Positions 33,885-45,469 of a DNA stretch of 64,000 nt are shown here, one piece after another. This stretch comes from Anadara kagoshimensis (taxonomy: Eukaryota > Mollusca > Bivalvia > Arcoida > Arcidae): the NCBI GenBank assembly GCA_021292105.1, contig CM037870.1:12077353-12141352 (forward strand). The letters run 5' to 3'. How positions within the stretch are numbered: position 1 is the first letter of the stretch; every line of letters starts with the position of its first letter. A program made the position numbers and the translations under genes. The notes under the pieces are model-generated. The model made no database searches and was not told where the DNA came from. It saw nothing but the letters and a program-made list of their open reading frames with translations.

Positions 33885-34115
33885 TAAATTAAGTTAAACG
33901 TCTGAACTTTCACCAGGTAAGGGTAAGCAGCTTCTGTCTCGCTTGCTACATCCACCACATGTGAAATCAAAGTACCGAATGAAAGGAACTATGAGATGTC
34001 AATCATATCCAGGGTAATTTTGAATACAGACATCATACGTATCAACAATATTGCAACGACGGCTATAAAGATTTCCGATGCTTGGGCTTGCAGTATCCTT
34101 GAGTCTACAGTTTAT
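33885..34115 (-). mobile_element. RT retroelement 3' flank fragment
   Basis: Minus-oriented blocks CACCAGGTAAGGGTAAGCAG, GCTACATCCACCACATGTGA, ATATCCAGGGTAATTTTGAA and GACGGCTATAAAGATTTC correspond base by base to the region after the RT remnant at 34900-35140. Confidence 0.7.
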
Positions 34116-34315
34116 TTTATAAGCAAATTGCTATGCAGAATAAACTTCACAACGCAGTGTTGATAAATATGATTTATTTAATGAATATCTGTTATTGATT
34201 GATAATAATAAGAATTATATATTTTCTTTTAAAAAGTAATAGGGACATTCGAAACTTATTTCTGGAACCTGTGTAGTTATGTTCAAACAGTATGTGTACT
34301 AGAAGAAAGAAATTT

Positions 34316-34520
34316 TTACAAATCTGTCGAAAGTTTAACACTGAACTAACAAAAAGGAGTCGAAGCTAAGCTATAGAGTGACAGAAAATGGATAGCGTGT
34401 GACCGAAAAGCAGCCGAGTGGTTGATTGAAGCTACTGTCGACAAGAACTAACGAGAAGCCGAAGTAAGCTGCCAACGCGGGACCTATTTGTAAGCTTAGT
34501 GTTACATTTTGTACATGCCT
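34316..34520. mobile_element. MITE-2 copy 4
   Basis: TTTACAAATCTGTCGAAAGT and GTCGAAGCTAAGCTATAGAG at the left; the right end (TTAGTGTTACATTTTGTACA) is partly lost. Confidence 0.75.
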
Positions 34521-34839
34521 TTACTGTACATGTAAGTAACATTCAAATCAAAGAACACGAAGCGATACAAAGAAATGATAAAACAGTGATACCAAATTAT
34601 ACAAGGAAACTGGTTAATATAAGAGTTTTACTCTTGTTCCAGGATCCTGATTTGTAAAATTGCTTCATTACGTTATTGATTTGATTTTCAAATAAATATT
34701 GTTTAAACTAAGGAAAAGAATATATTTAGACAAGGCACTGGAGTAAATGTTTTGTGATGTAGTTATTATATAAGCACAATATTTTTTATATTAACGTGTA
34801 TGTATGGTGTCTTTGTATTCAAAATTATCCTGGATATAT

Positions 34840-35795
34840 AAAAAACAAACATACTAATCCATGTTCGAATCACAATCCAGAAGCAAAGTAAAAACTTTGG
34901 AACTGACCAATTAGGTTAGACATGTGAACTTCCGCTAGGGAAGTGGGACCGGGTGCTCCGGAAGGGTAAGCACCTCCTGTTTAGCTAGCTACACCCGCCA
35001 CGTATGTAATCAAAAATGTGTAAAAGGGAACATGGGATTATGGGACGTCAAATATATCCAGGGCAATCCTGGACACAGAGACATCAAACTTATCAACAAT
35101 TCTGTGATGACGGCCATAAATCGTTTTTAGGGCCTCGATAGGCCAAGGCTTGCAGTATCCCGGAGTCAACAATCTATTTGCAAGCAGCCTGCTTCGTTGT
35201 ACAAAGTCCCTGTAGTGGGAACAAGCTCTACCATAGCGTATTAATTGGGAAACAAATACACCATAAGCAGGAGAAGCAGGTATGTAGCCTTTCGTGTGGG
35301 TCATAATTCAGGTATAAGTCAAAATATGAAGCAGAACTTGAGGAATCAGTCGTGTCTTTTATTTCAAGCTCACTAGGATAGATGGCATTCACAGTCTCCA
35401 AATTTAGGATTGTTAAGAGACAGAACGTAATCTATATATCTGTATATTGAGTTTAATGATTTTGCGACAGTCTTTTCTCCAGATTTAACAAGGTTCTGCA
35501 TAAATTCTGCTACATAAGAATAAAGAAACAAATCAGCAAGCAATGGTGCACATTTTGTACCCATAATAATTTCCCTATACGGATTGTTTAATTTCCCAAA
35601 GCTTCTTAATCCTTCCATTTACAAATTACACACGTAGCTAGGTAAACAGAAGAGCTTATCCTTCCAGAACACCCAGTCTTACTTCAAAGGTGGTAGTTAA
35701 TGTGTATAAATTAATTTTCTAATTTTCAAAGGGGTTTTAGGGGTTGCAATTTGAACATAAATCGATACGTTTGTTTTTATAACAGTAGTAGAAAT
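34840..35795 (-). mobile_element. Retroelement remnant: RT fragments between inverted terminal repeats
   Basis: Two minus-strand frames encode parts of one reverse transcriptase. 35618-35373 has IIMGTKCAPLLADLFLYSY and YRYIDYVLSLNNPKFGD. 35304-35038 has SPAYGVFVSQLIRYGRAC, then IYGRHHRIVDKFDVSVS. In intact relatives the catalytic box reads YIDD; here it is YIDY, and there is a gap and frame break between the two pieces, so it is dead. The RT is bracketed by inverted copies of one ~150 bp sequence: 34855-35000 (reading AATCACAATCC...AAAAACTTT, then GACCGGGTGCTCCGGAAGG) and 35630-35785 in the opposite direction. Inverted termini occur in Penelope-like elements and in DIRS elements. I favour a Penelope-like element because of the nearby hammerhead repeats, but the class is not settled. 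Confidence 0.75.
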
Positions 35796-36444
35796 CTTCC
35801 AGACTAACTTGTCGAGCCTGTTGTGTTCAAGCAATATTTATAATAGAAGAATAATTGCAACGAGATGACATGTTTTTGGCAACAGTTAACTCAACAAAAA
35901 CACGAATCAATACACATTAATGCTAAATAATCATTCAAGACGATACAAAGAAAATGAAACACGTATTTAGACCACTGATTATAAAATTACATACATTGCA
36001 CAGGCACTGGCAAATTTCATGTAGTTATGAGTGTTATGGACCTGAAAGCAAATTCTGTCGTTTTGCTTTTTAATAAGGTAGCATTAAGCGCAACATATTC
36101 GTGCCATACTTTAAAATATTTGATGACATAAAAGAAATGCTGGATCGTCATTTGGTAAATAAAAAAGTTATTTTTTCAAAAATGTGTATTCATGAAAATA
36201 GGAAAAATGAACAAGGGCCCTCCATTGGTACTATAACCATACCACTGAAGTGACCGTCCAATGTCCGCAATTGTATAATCAATGGTGAAATGGTGTTTAC
36301 TTTTCTTTGTATCACCTGGTTTGGCTGTTTAATCAGAAACCTATATTGTTTCATGTTGTTGGTTGCGTTGGTAAATGTCAAGTGCATGTTTTAGTTGCAA
36401 ATTCCTTTTTCTACTTCAATTCAATAAAACAGAAATACTACAAC

Positions 36445-38810
36445 TTGAAAAGTGCACTTCACTTAAAAGCTAACTTCTGGACTTATAGTTAAAATTTTCA
36501 CTAAAATAAACTCATTGAAATTCTTTCTGTTGATGGAAATAATTTTTTAACAAATTATACTTAGGGAACTCCATTGATGTATAAAAAGAAAAATAATGTT
36601 ACGAACTGCAGTTATCGTTAAAGAAGATGTGATATATATATATAATGCTCATATTTTGGTCGTCATTCATCAGCAAAATAGGAAACTTATAAATATTATG
36701 TATTATATTATGCAATTTATCAACAATAATAATAAATAACATAATTTGATAAAAAATATAAAAAGAATAATGATAAAAAAGCAAGTGCGGAACTATAACC
36801 ATTGATAAGCTTAGGCTTGCAATATTCCACTTTATTTATAAGCTGCATGCATTCTTCATTGTATTGTGGTAGAATGGAAATAGAGATTTTACTTTAATTA
36901 GCGTAAATGTTATGTATGTCAATGTATATGTCTATGTTTTGTCTCATTTTTATGTATCATTTTGTATTAATCAAATCGCCTTTATGACCTTTTCATACTT
37001 GCATTCTTGACCAATCATTTGATCCTGTGATTTATTATAAGCTTATAAAATGTCAATTTCCATTCTACCACAGTATAAAGAGTCCGTAGTTAAAATTGAT
37101 AAAATAATATATTGAAAGCATGTACTTGGCAACCCTCGACGCAAATAAAAACAATAAACAATAGAAATTAATGGTAAAACAAGTTTAAGATATGACAAAA
37201 AGATAAACACATATTGGTACCTCCAAACTGCATGCACTGAGGTAATTGGTTATAACATTTAAAAAAAATCAAGTTGGCGAATCCGTTTGCGCCATTTTAG
37301 CGTCCTTTTTTCGCCATAACCTATTTGCGCAGCCACAAACTTTTTAAAACCTTTAATCCAATATGGTACCAGCTGTCTCACTTAATTTAGAGTGCGATAG
37401 AGAAATGAACAATAATTTTGCCTTCCCTTCTCCTTTATCTGGGATTGGGCACTTGAAATTTTGCATGATACTTAAATTCTTCAATTACGATTGCTGTTTT
37501 TTTCTGATAGATTCCAACTTCATAATTTCCAATCCATGCTGTACGATTATTTCAAAACGAAAACCGATTATGTTTCATTCAATTGAGTACTTATTGATTT
37601 ACATGTGACTCTATCATGTGACTATGCTTATTTACTTTTTTGTAATTATTTTTCTTTTAAACAACTTCCGTATTTGAAACCTATTAACATTTATGGTAGG
37701 TCAACTGGCGCAAAAGATCTTCAGATTTTGGCGAAATTAAAACACCAAATATTTAAATTAGTGGCGGAAAATATAACTTTAAAATTATGTAAATGGCACA
37801 AAGGGACGATTCCCCATCAAGTATCATTACAGAATTATAATAGCAAAGAAAAACATGATGTGGGGCGAACCAAAAAAAACCAGAAACATTTGTAACAAAT
37901 AATGCAAAATTGTAAAACAAATTGTATATGTATTCAAAACAAAATAGATATTATTAAAACAACACATGGATTATCCTCCCGTCATTAATGAGTGTTTGTT
38001 TTGACGTGTTACCCAGTGTCTCTCTCTGTCTTAAGTGTTTTATAGGATGGCAGGGTGTATACAATACGCCATTGGTCTTCTTTTGCAATTAATATTTGGC
38101 ATCACTTAAATGTTTACACCAGTCGGGTTTTACAGCCTCTGTAGTTATGACACTTACTCCCGCAGAAGTAAAAACAATATGACAGACTTCTGTTAATGTT
38201 TTTCCGATTTTTGTTTCTAAACACACACCAAGATACGACAAAACTGTATATTTTTTATCTTAAACATATACATCTAACATACTGTTTTGCTGACATTGTC
38301 AGTGTATTTACAGCTTCAACAGTCAACAAACAGAATTTGTTTACATGTAAACATCAATGGTGATGTGTATTGGGATGAAAGTTCAGTTCATTAACTCACT
38401 CAAGCATGGCAAATATCCCTTCTCCATTCAGAGTAAAATTGGATTGCATTTGGTAAAGCTATTTAGGCACGTGTTTTATTTTTATCATTATTACTTTATT
38501 ATTTTTGTTAAATTACATTGTTTATTTTTATTGTTGATAAATTGCATAATCTAAATACATAATATTTATAAATTTCCTATTTTTCTGATGAATGACGACC
38601 AAAATATGAGCATTATATATATTGGTTCTTGTTTAACGATAACTGCAGTTCGTAACACTGTTTTTCTTTTTAAACATCAATGGAGTTCCCTAAGTATAAT
38701 TTGTTAAAAAATTATTTCCATCAACAGAAAGAATTTTGACGAGTTTATTTTAGTGAAAAATAATTTACTATAATTCCAGAAGTTTGCTTAAAGTAAAGTA
38801 CATGAATTTA
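36445..38810. mobile_element. 2.4 kb element with ~350 bp inverted arms
   Basis: The left arm (about 36445-36790) is found inverted at about 38465-38810 with high similarity. Shared blocks include ACTTCTGGA-TTATAGT, TTCACTAAAATAAACTC, TTCTTTCTGTTGATGGAAAT, TATACTTAGGGAACTCCATT, GTTACGAACTGCAGTTATCG, TGCTCATATTTTGGTCGTCA and TTATGCAATTTATCAACAAT. The core (36800-38455) has a small RT-element scrap, a second 24 bp inverted pair (TGTGGTAGAATGGAAAT at about 36874 and its inverse at 37061), and short unconvincing reading frames (37363-37608, 37605-37895). It is a long-armed foldback element, possibly non-autonomous. No target duplication was identified. Confidence 0.8.
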
Positions 38811-38859
38811 CATCTCAGATTGTAAAATATCTAATTGAAATTGAAATACTGTAACGTAT

Positions 38860-39060
38860 TTGTTTTCGCGGTGTACTAATTTTCGCTTATTCCGCGGTTG
38901 TGCGTTTTGCACCAAAGTTATATTATGCGTAATGTGTTATAGCGCATGTTTACAAAACCCGAAAATTAAAAATTACGCGGATAGGTCTAAATTTCATATA
39001 TCTCATAAATAAATACACGCGAAATTAAATACGTTTACAGGAGAAAGGGAATTTAAAACT
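38860..39060. repeat. Cgcg/gcgaaattaa-type repeat, decayed
   Basis: TTTTCGCGGTGTACTAATTTTCGC ... ACACGCGAAATTAAATACG reads as an inverted, diverged pair, and related GCGAAATTAAAAC words occur near 37725. Probably a small decayed DNA element. Confidence 0.4.
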
Positions 39061-39214
39061 AAAACATATATTTGACAAAAACTAAATTTAAGTTCTTATT
39101 TGATGTTATCGTTTTACGGCAACGATTTTAAATAAATAAAAGAAACCCTTACCTGAAACCGCAAAATAATGAATCTTAAATATACATGTGGCGCTCAAAC
39201 TAATCATGTATCAT

Positions 39215-39385
39215 TTGCGAAGTATTTCCTTAGCTAAATTTTTAATATATATTTTGGTACTTTGGGTTTCTTTTCAACATCTTTTAGATTTAGTTTCATA
39301 ATTTTGGTCCAAGCAGTACTGAATTATATTCCGAAACGACCGTCTAGTGCTGCAAAAATAAAACTGCTATAATATGTAATTGCAA
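39215..39385 (+). mobile_element. Hammerhead-bearing repeat, copy A
   Basis: GAAGTATTTCCTTAGCTAAA ... TAGTTTCATAATTTTGGTCC leads into the ribozyme relic 39312-39351: AGCAGTA, CTGA then a deletion, TTCC, GAAA, CGACCG, TC, TAGTGCT. The core lost TGA and half of helix II, so it should be inactive. It ends GCAAAAATAAAACTG and TATAATATGTAATTG. Confidence 0.75.
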
Positions 39386-39864
39386 ATTTTGAAGAAAAAG
39401 AGTAGCCCTTAACGAAGGGATTGACTGAAAGTGCCATCCAATAGTACTATAAGTCGAATAAACAATAATATGGCGTGGATATGTGAATATGGTAACGAGG
39501 CAATGCAACGACGGTAGAAAAAAATAAAATAGAAAAAATGTGTGTGTTAAGACATTATGAATTTTTATGAATAACACCACTCTTTTTTATTCAAGGAATA
39601 TGTTCGAATCACTTCATCTAACTAAGATGTTTGCTGTTTTCTTTATTCTGCTTGATATGTTTCTATTAAATATGACAATGATTGCCCCTTTAATGAAATT
39701 TGTGAAATCAAATCAGTGAAATTATTATTTTGTTCTATGGATCTATTTCCTTTGGTAATTTAAATTTCAGTGCGAAATTCTTTACAGTTTATGACCTTTC
39801 TATTTTTTGTTTAAATAAGCTGTTAGTCACAATTTGAAAATCGTCAAAATCTAAATTCCCTCAT

Positions 39865-40030
39865 TCAAGGTATTTCCTTAGCTATATTTTGTTAAATATA
39901 TTTTTGTCCTTTTTCAACTCCTTTTGGTTAAAAAACTACTGGCGAGGATTTTTACTCCCAAATGGTCGTCTATGGCTGTATAATTAACCCTGATATGATA
40001 TGTAATTTGGTATTATTTTGTAGGTTCTAT
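39865..40030 (+). mobile_element. Hammerhead-bearing repeat, copy F (most decayed)
   Basis: TATTTCCTTAGCTATATTTT, then at 39934-39977 CTACTGGCGAGGATTTTTAC, CCAAATGGTCGTCTATGGCT, and CCTGATATGATATGTAATTTGG. It aligns block by block with copy B but the core CTGATGA and GAAA are both mutated. Confidence 0.6.
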
Positions 40031-40189
40031 TCAAGGTTTTTAGGGTGATTCAAAAAATTGTTGGTCAGACTTTAGAATTCAAATATCAGGGGACATTGTA
40101 TGCCATCTACGAAAAGAGTTTAGCAAAAAGTTACTTTCGCATTATAGCATAATTTTACAGATATATAGATGTCATTTTATCTCTTAACA

Positions 40190-40925
40190 CTCCACATTTT
40201 GAGTCTATGTTAATGTCATCTATCCTAGTGAGCTTTAAATAAAATTTACGACTGATTCTACAAGTTCTGCTTTCCTCTATTATGATGCCCACGAAAAGTT
40301 ACATTAGAGGCTGTATGGCAAACGTGATGACTTCATTTGTTATTGTCGGCTTTCCTTTCTATACAACAATATACCTGCTTCTTTTGATTATGGTGTATTT
40401 GTTTCACAATTAATTGGCTATGGCAGGGCTTGATTCTAACACGTTTACTTTGAACAGCGATGTAAGCTGCATGCTAATAAATTGTTGACCAAGGGATATT
40501 GCAAGCCTAGGCTTATCACGGCCCTCTAACAGTTTTATGATCGTGATCACATCATTGTTGATAAATATACTGTCAAGGATTGCCCTGAATGAATATATGT
40601 CCCATAGTTTCATGTTCCTTTCACTCTCAATTTAAGTTACACACGTGTTGGGTGTAGCTAACTGAACAGGGGGTGCATTCGACCTCAGTTTCGATGTTGA
40701 AGTTCATGTTTAATCTAATTTGTCAATTTCAAAGTCGTTTTTGGATTGCGATTTGGACATGGATTAGTATGTTTGTTTTGATTGGAGAAAAAGATAATTA
40801 ACACAGTAGCAAAGAGACTGATTTCATATAAAAGTTGATATTTGGATAATAGTTTAAATATCAATACTTCTGACATTGTCACACACAAACATACAAATGA
40901 CAATCCATGTTCAATCTAAATCCCA
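40190..40925 (+). mobile_element. RT retroelement remnant, plus orientation
   Basis: TTATGGTGTATTTGTTTCAC (40388), then TTAATTGGCTATGGCAGGGC, correspond to the YGVFVSQLIRYGRA segment, with stops. AAATTGTTGACCAAGGGATA, TTGCAAGCCTAGGCTTATCA and CAAGGATTGCCCTGAATGAA follow, then the flank TTGGGTGTAGCTAACTGAAC and GATTGCGATTTGGACATGGA. At 40880-40925 the same terminus appears inverted (CATACAAATGACAATCCATG). Confidence 0.7.
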
Positions 40926-41059
40926 AAATCACTGTAAAATTATATTGGATATGATAAAATGTACGTGATAAAAACACTTTAAATTTAGTTCTTTGTATTG
41001 CTGCTTTCTGCGAAACTAATTTTTGATAACTCTTCCTTTCATTTATAACTATTTCCATT

Positions 41060-41457
41060 ATTTTCAGTTTAGCAAAGTTTGGTAAAATTTACTTTAGATA
41101 ATGATACATTATCTGCGTATGTCTTTTTAACAATATATCTTTCCTCATAAACACTTCTTTACTCAAAATGTATAGGGTAAAGTGATGACGATGATGATGA
41201 TGTGTTCTCGTTTACAAATGCTATATGCCAAAAACATATTTCGTATTTCAATTATGTTTAGTTTAGCAAAACTTGGTAAAATTTGCTTTAGATAATGATA
41301 CTTAATCTGTGTTTGTCTTTTTTAACATTATATCTTTCTTCAAAAGTTTGTTTTTACTCAAAATGTATAGGGAAAAGTGACGACGACGACGATGATAATG
41401 ATGATGATATGTTCTCGGTCACAAAGGCTATATGCCAAATACATATTTTAGCTGCAA
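41060..41457. repeat. ~195 bp tandem duplication with (GAY)n tracts
   Basis: AGTTTAGCAAAGTTTGGTAA at about 41066 is repeated as AGTTTAGCAAAACTTGGTAA at 41260. Both units continue with GATAATGATACATTATCTGC-type sequence, an ACTCAAAATGTATAGGG block, a GATGACGATGATGATG or GACGACGACGATGATAATG tract and GCTATATGCCAAA. Confidence 0.85.
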
Positions 41458-41979
41458 ATTGTTAAATGGTTTCTACAATTTTATTCCTTAAATCACCCCT
41501 AAATGCAAACTTTACAAAATTTGTTTCTTAGTACTAGATATTTAAATAGAAGAAAAAATGCAACTAAAACATGTACATAGCTACAACTTACATATCGAAA
41601 TACAAGACACTATGTATGTAAATAAAAAGGAAGTCAAACAAGAAAAAACAAAAACATATTTGGACCATCGATTATAAAATTACCTATTTTGCATGATACT
41701 TAACTTATTCCTATTGTTGTGATTAAAATAACATTTGAATGGCCTACAAGAATTCCACTTTCTCTTTATTATCGCACTCATTTGAAAATTCAAACTAATC
41801 CTCATTTTACAAAGCAAACAGACACTTCTGAATTTATAGGTAAATTTTAATATTTTATCATTGCGATAATCGTATAATGCTACACACGTCTATAATGATT
41901 TTTAAAATCAAAATTCTAGATTTTATAATTGGTCATAGTGGAATGAAGTAATAGTGCTTGATACCCTAGGCTTGATTCT

Positions 41980-42105
41980 CTTACCTATGTGGGGGCGGCT
42001 AGTTCTAAGATGACGGTGTCCGAGGTCCCCGAATAAAATCTACTAAAGTCAGCAAGTGAACCGACATACTTTCTCACATTTGAATGTGGGTCCGTCAATG
42101 TCTAT
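41980..42105 (-). mobile_element. SINE-A middle part, minus orientation
   Basis: The reverse complement reads TGTGAGAAAGTATGTCGGTT, CACTTGCTGACTTTAGTAG and GGGGACCTCGGACACCGTCA, matching the GTATGAGAAAGTTTGTGAGT...GGTTTTCACC region of the copy at 63095. Confidence 0.55.
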
Positions 42106-42224
42106 CAGATCGTAACAACATTAATTTGCTGCTAGGAATGAAGTGAAATGGAAACTTAAAAAAGATTAATATACTATTGCTTAAATTTGTTTCTTGTTAA
42201 AATGCGAAATTCCTCAAAAACTAA

Positions 42225-42425
42225 GGTATACTCTCTCATGAAAAGTATTTTACTAGCTAAATTTGGTAAAATCTATTTTGGTCCTTTGAGTATCTTTTCA
42301 ACATCTTGGAAACAATTTTGATTTTATTATTATTGTGGTCAAAGCACTGCTGATGAGGAATTGTGTTCCGAAACGACCGTGTGGTGCTGTAAAATCAAAA
42401 CTGGTATAATATGTAATTGATTAGA
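42225..42425 (+). mobile_element. Hammerhead-bearing repeat, copy B (best preserved)
   Basis: AAACTAAGGTATACTCTCTC, TTTGGTAAAATCTATTTTGG, TCCTTTGAGTATCTTTTCAA, then the ribozyme, then AAAATCAAAACTGGTATAAT and ATGTAATTG. The flanks are shared by all six copies and would be the retroelement's terminal repeat in the Penelope-like scheme. Confidence 0.85.
42343..42388 (+). ncRNA. Hammerhead ribozyme, structurally complete, cleavage base mutated
   Basis: By position: stem I 5' strand AGCACTG (42343-42349); conserved core CTGATGA (42350-42356); helix II GGAA (42357-42360), loop TTGTG, TTCC (42366-42369); conserved GAAA (42370-42373); helix III CG, AC loop, CG (42374-42379); T (42380) pairing with the last A of GAAA; cleavage base G (42381); stem I 3' strand TGGTGCT (42382-42388). 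Stem I closes fully with two G-U pairs. The hammerhead rule needs any base but G at the cleavage position; the sibling copies have C. So self-cleavage is predicted to be lost or very weak in this copy although the fold is intact. Two-base helix III is typical of the retroelement-borne minimal type. Confidence 0.8.
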
Positions 42426-42464
42426 TATGGCTAAATTTGACAGACCTTACTCATGGTTGAAGTT

Positions 42465-42535
42465 GGTTGGTTGAATGTTGCTTAACGTCGCATCAGCATT
42501 TTTTCAGCTATTCGCGACGAGAACTATTTAATTAA
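42465..42535. repeat. Interspersed repeat TTAACGTCGCATCAGC
   Basis: GTTGGTTGAATGTTGCTTAA, CGTCGCATCAGCATTTTTTC, AGCTATTCGCGACG; a relative lies at 13476-13514. Confidence 0.6.
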
Positions 42536-42989
42536 TCTCTATGGATTAATCTATGAACAATTTTGTGTATACATGTCAAGTGCGAGTGTGTTGTATGGTC
42601 TGCCTTGTACTAGCACATTTGGCATTACTCATGGCATTTGACAAATGTTGTAAGATAATTCTTCTCCAATTGTAATATAACCACTTTTACTCCAGCGTCC
42701 TCTGAAATTCTATAATCAGTGACCCCAATATGGGTTTGTTTTTCTATATTAAAAGTAAATAAACATATAATATTTATTAGAAATTTTCCATGCATATTGA
42801 CTGATAACGTTGAATGGATTACAGAACAAGTCTAGCGATCTACCGGGGTGGATGGGTCCTCGTTACCAGTCACCTGGTTACTACTTAGACCTTGAAGCGT
42901 AGATAAGGCCAGTGATATTTTATCCAACTCCTATGTTTGTTAAAAACGATGAAATAAATTAAATTTGCTTCTGGTTGAAATATGAACAT

Positions 42990-43185
42990 CCTCAACAATT
43001 AAGGTATACTCTCTCATGCAAAGTATTCCTTTAGCTAATTTGGTAAAATATATGTGGTGTTTTGGATATTCTTCAAGTCCTTGGAAAAAAATTAATTTCA
43101 CAATTTTGGTCCAAGCGCTATAGGTCTGGAATTGTACTTCGTCTAGTGCAGTAAAATTAACACTGGTTATAGCTGTAATTTATAT
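42990..43185 (+). mobile_element. Hammerhead-bearing repeat, copy C
   Basis: TTAAGGTATACTCTCTCATG, AAGTATTCCTTTAGCTAATT, then the ribozyme relic 43114-43149: AGCGCTA ... TCTGGAATTGTACTTC ... GTCTAGTGCA. The conserved CTGATGA and GAAA are disrupted or deleted. Confidence 0.7.
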
Positions 43186-43229
43186 AATCTTTCTCAAATA
43201 ATTATGGTTTTTGTAATTCTTTAAATTCT

Positions 43230-43520
43230 TTAGAATTCACTTTCCTGGTGGAAATTCACGCGTCTAACCTAACTTGTCAGTTCCAAAGTTTTTACTTTAC
43301 GTCTGAAATGCGATTCGGACATGAATAAGTATGTTTGTTTTTTATTAAAACGTGTTGTTTTAATATTTTTTATTCGCGTATTTATAGAACAGTAGTTGTG
43401 ATTTTGAATTAAGTGTGATAATTGAAGGCTCGCTAATAGTATTAAAATAAAAAAGAAGCATGTCAATTCATGTCCAAATCATAATCCAAAAGCAAAGAAA
43501 AAACTCTGATACTGACACAA
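43230..43520. mobile_element. RT element terminus, tail-to-tail pair
   Basis: Plus-oriented CTAACCTAACTTGTCAGTTC, CAAAGTTTTTACTTTACG and GATTCGGACATGAATAAGTA are followed at 43465-43510 by the inverse (CATGTCCAAATCATAATCCA, AAGCAAAGAAAAAACTCTGA). The same tail-to-tail layout is seen at 40740-40925 and 53040-53400. Confidence 0.65.
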
Positions 43521-44194
43521 CCATATCACTCGGTATATGCAGTATCTATCCAATATCGGGAAGTTAATGGTTTTAAATGGGTTTAAACAAAAAGTAAATG
43601 TACAAAACGAAAAAAGATGTATATGTAAGATGTTTCCCCGTCTGATATATTGATAAAAAGAGATTTTACTAATGTTTATGGTTTTCTTTATTTTCAGCGA
43701 TTGTTTAAAAAAGTTCATTTTTAAATTACCAGTTTTCAAAGTAATTACTCTGCTTTTCTGATTATGATTTGAACCGGGAACAGTATGTTTTTGCTTGATT
43801 GACTTTCAAGGATTATAGTACCCTGATTAGGTTTCCGGTTCCTAAATGATGATTCGTTGCTGTGTTGACTGTTGCGAATAGATATTTCTCAATTGCTATT
43901 TTATAATCTTTAAAATTTTATTTTCAAAAATAATGTCCTGAAATAATTTAGCAGGATCAACAGAACATTTGGAGTTTTTTTCTTGTTTTTTACGCTTCTT
44001 TTATATAAATAGTTTTGCTTTTTGTTCTTAGTTGAGCTGCCTGTTGCCATATTTTTAGAAACAAAATTCTACCTTCTTTAATTAGTAGAATTCATTCGAA
44101 ACATTTCATTGTAATTTAAAATATACATACACATTGCTTTTATTTATAGTATCGATTTGCTTCACTCAAAATGTTCATACTTCTGGATATATTT

Positions 44195-44400
44195 GACGTC
44201 CCATATACCCATATTCCTTCAATTCTCAGTTTTGAAGTCACGTCACCAGTGACGGGTGTGGCTAGCTGAATGGAGGTGCGTACTTTCCTGGGGCACCCGG
44301 TCTTACTTCCATGACAGAATACCAGGTGTTCAACTTAAAATTCCAGTTTCAAAGTTATTACCTTGCTTTGAATTAATTTGGACATGAATGGGTATGTTTC
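44195..44400 (+). mobile_element. RT element 3' flank fragment
   Basis: TTTGACGTCCCATATACCCA, GACGGGTGTGGCTAGCTGAA, GGGGCACCCGGTCTTACTTC, CCAGTTTCAAAGTTATTACC and TTTGGACATGAATGGGTATG in family order. Confidence 0.7.
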
Positions 44401-45469
44401 TTTTTAATTATATAATTTACTGATTCAAATTGCTCACACTTATCAAATCTATAAACTCGGTAGAAACAAACATTTAACACATGTAAATCAGGAACTTTTC
44501 GTGTCTGTTTCATTTTTTGCATTAATTTTGGAAAGTTACAGAAGACAAAAACCAACTCGCTAACATTTAATCATTATAAATTATATAAACAGCTACTTTC
44601 ACGGATTCAATCCCGACGGAGGAAAATAGAAATATGCTAATAACAAGAAATGTCCTCCCAAATGGTAACTGACGCAAAAAATGTCCAAATTTCCAGTTTC
44701 TTGTAGCAGTTGGTTACTTCATATATAATTATTCCATTTATGATGAATTGACAGGAAAAACATTGCGCACCAATATCAGGCATGGGAATATTCCAATGTG
44801 GGGTTGTTTTCAGGGGTCTCTTTAAGTATTGCTCCTCGATTAAATGCTTTCTTTATGTCTCGGACTATCGCAAAATATATGCCTTTCAGCTGCAGCGTTA
44901 TTGATATCACAATTTGTAGCCGCTACCCAATTTTATATTACTATTATTCATATTTCTTTTAAATTACAAAACTAAAGTGTGTCTTCATGTTGCTCCTCAG
45001 AGGTTCAATTATTCGTTTTGAATACTGGAAAATCTTAATGTTTATGGTGTGTAAATAGTATAAAATGTTTTTAGACTATCCCTCATTCAAAATTAAAAGA
45101 ACGTCCAAAACAAATTATTCAATCGTTATTCTGTTACAAAAACGATAAGCCAAGATACAAATATCAAGTACTGAACGAGGACTGTGGTTATTGTGTCAAT
45201 TACCATACGGACTCCAATCAAAAATATACTGAAGATACTATAAATTAAATGTTTTGATAGACAACATATTTATGTTTGGTAATATATTTTTTCAACAAAC
45301 AATCGGACACAAGCTGCACCATTGTATGCTAGCCTGTATAAAACAGAATTAATGCAGAACCTTATTAAACATGGAGGGAACGCTGTTATCAATTTTTTCA
45401 ACTCAACACGCACTTACTAGTATATACATCAGTTCTATCTCTTAAAAATCTCATACATTTTAATATTTT

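Noticed and set aside
37363-37895. Two consecutive plus-strand ORFs (81 and 96 codons) inside the long inverted-arm element
   Set aside because: They look like chance frames through AT-rich repeat DNA (GCGAAATTAAAAC-type words), with no recognisable domain.
38582-38600. CTGATGAATGACGACC in the inverted-arm element as another hammerhead core
   Set aside because: No GAAA or closing stems follow at workable distances; also present in the other arm without them.
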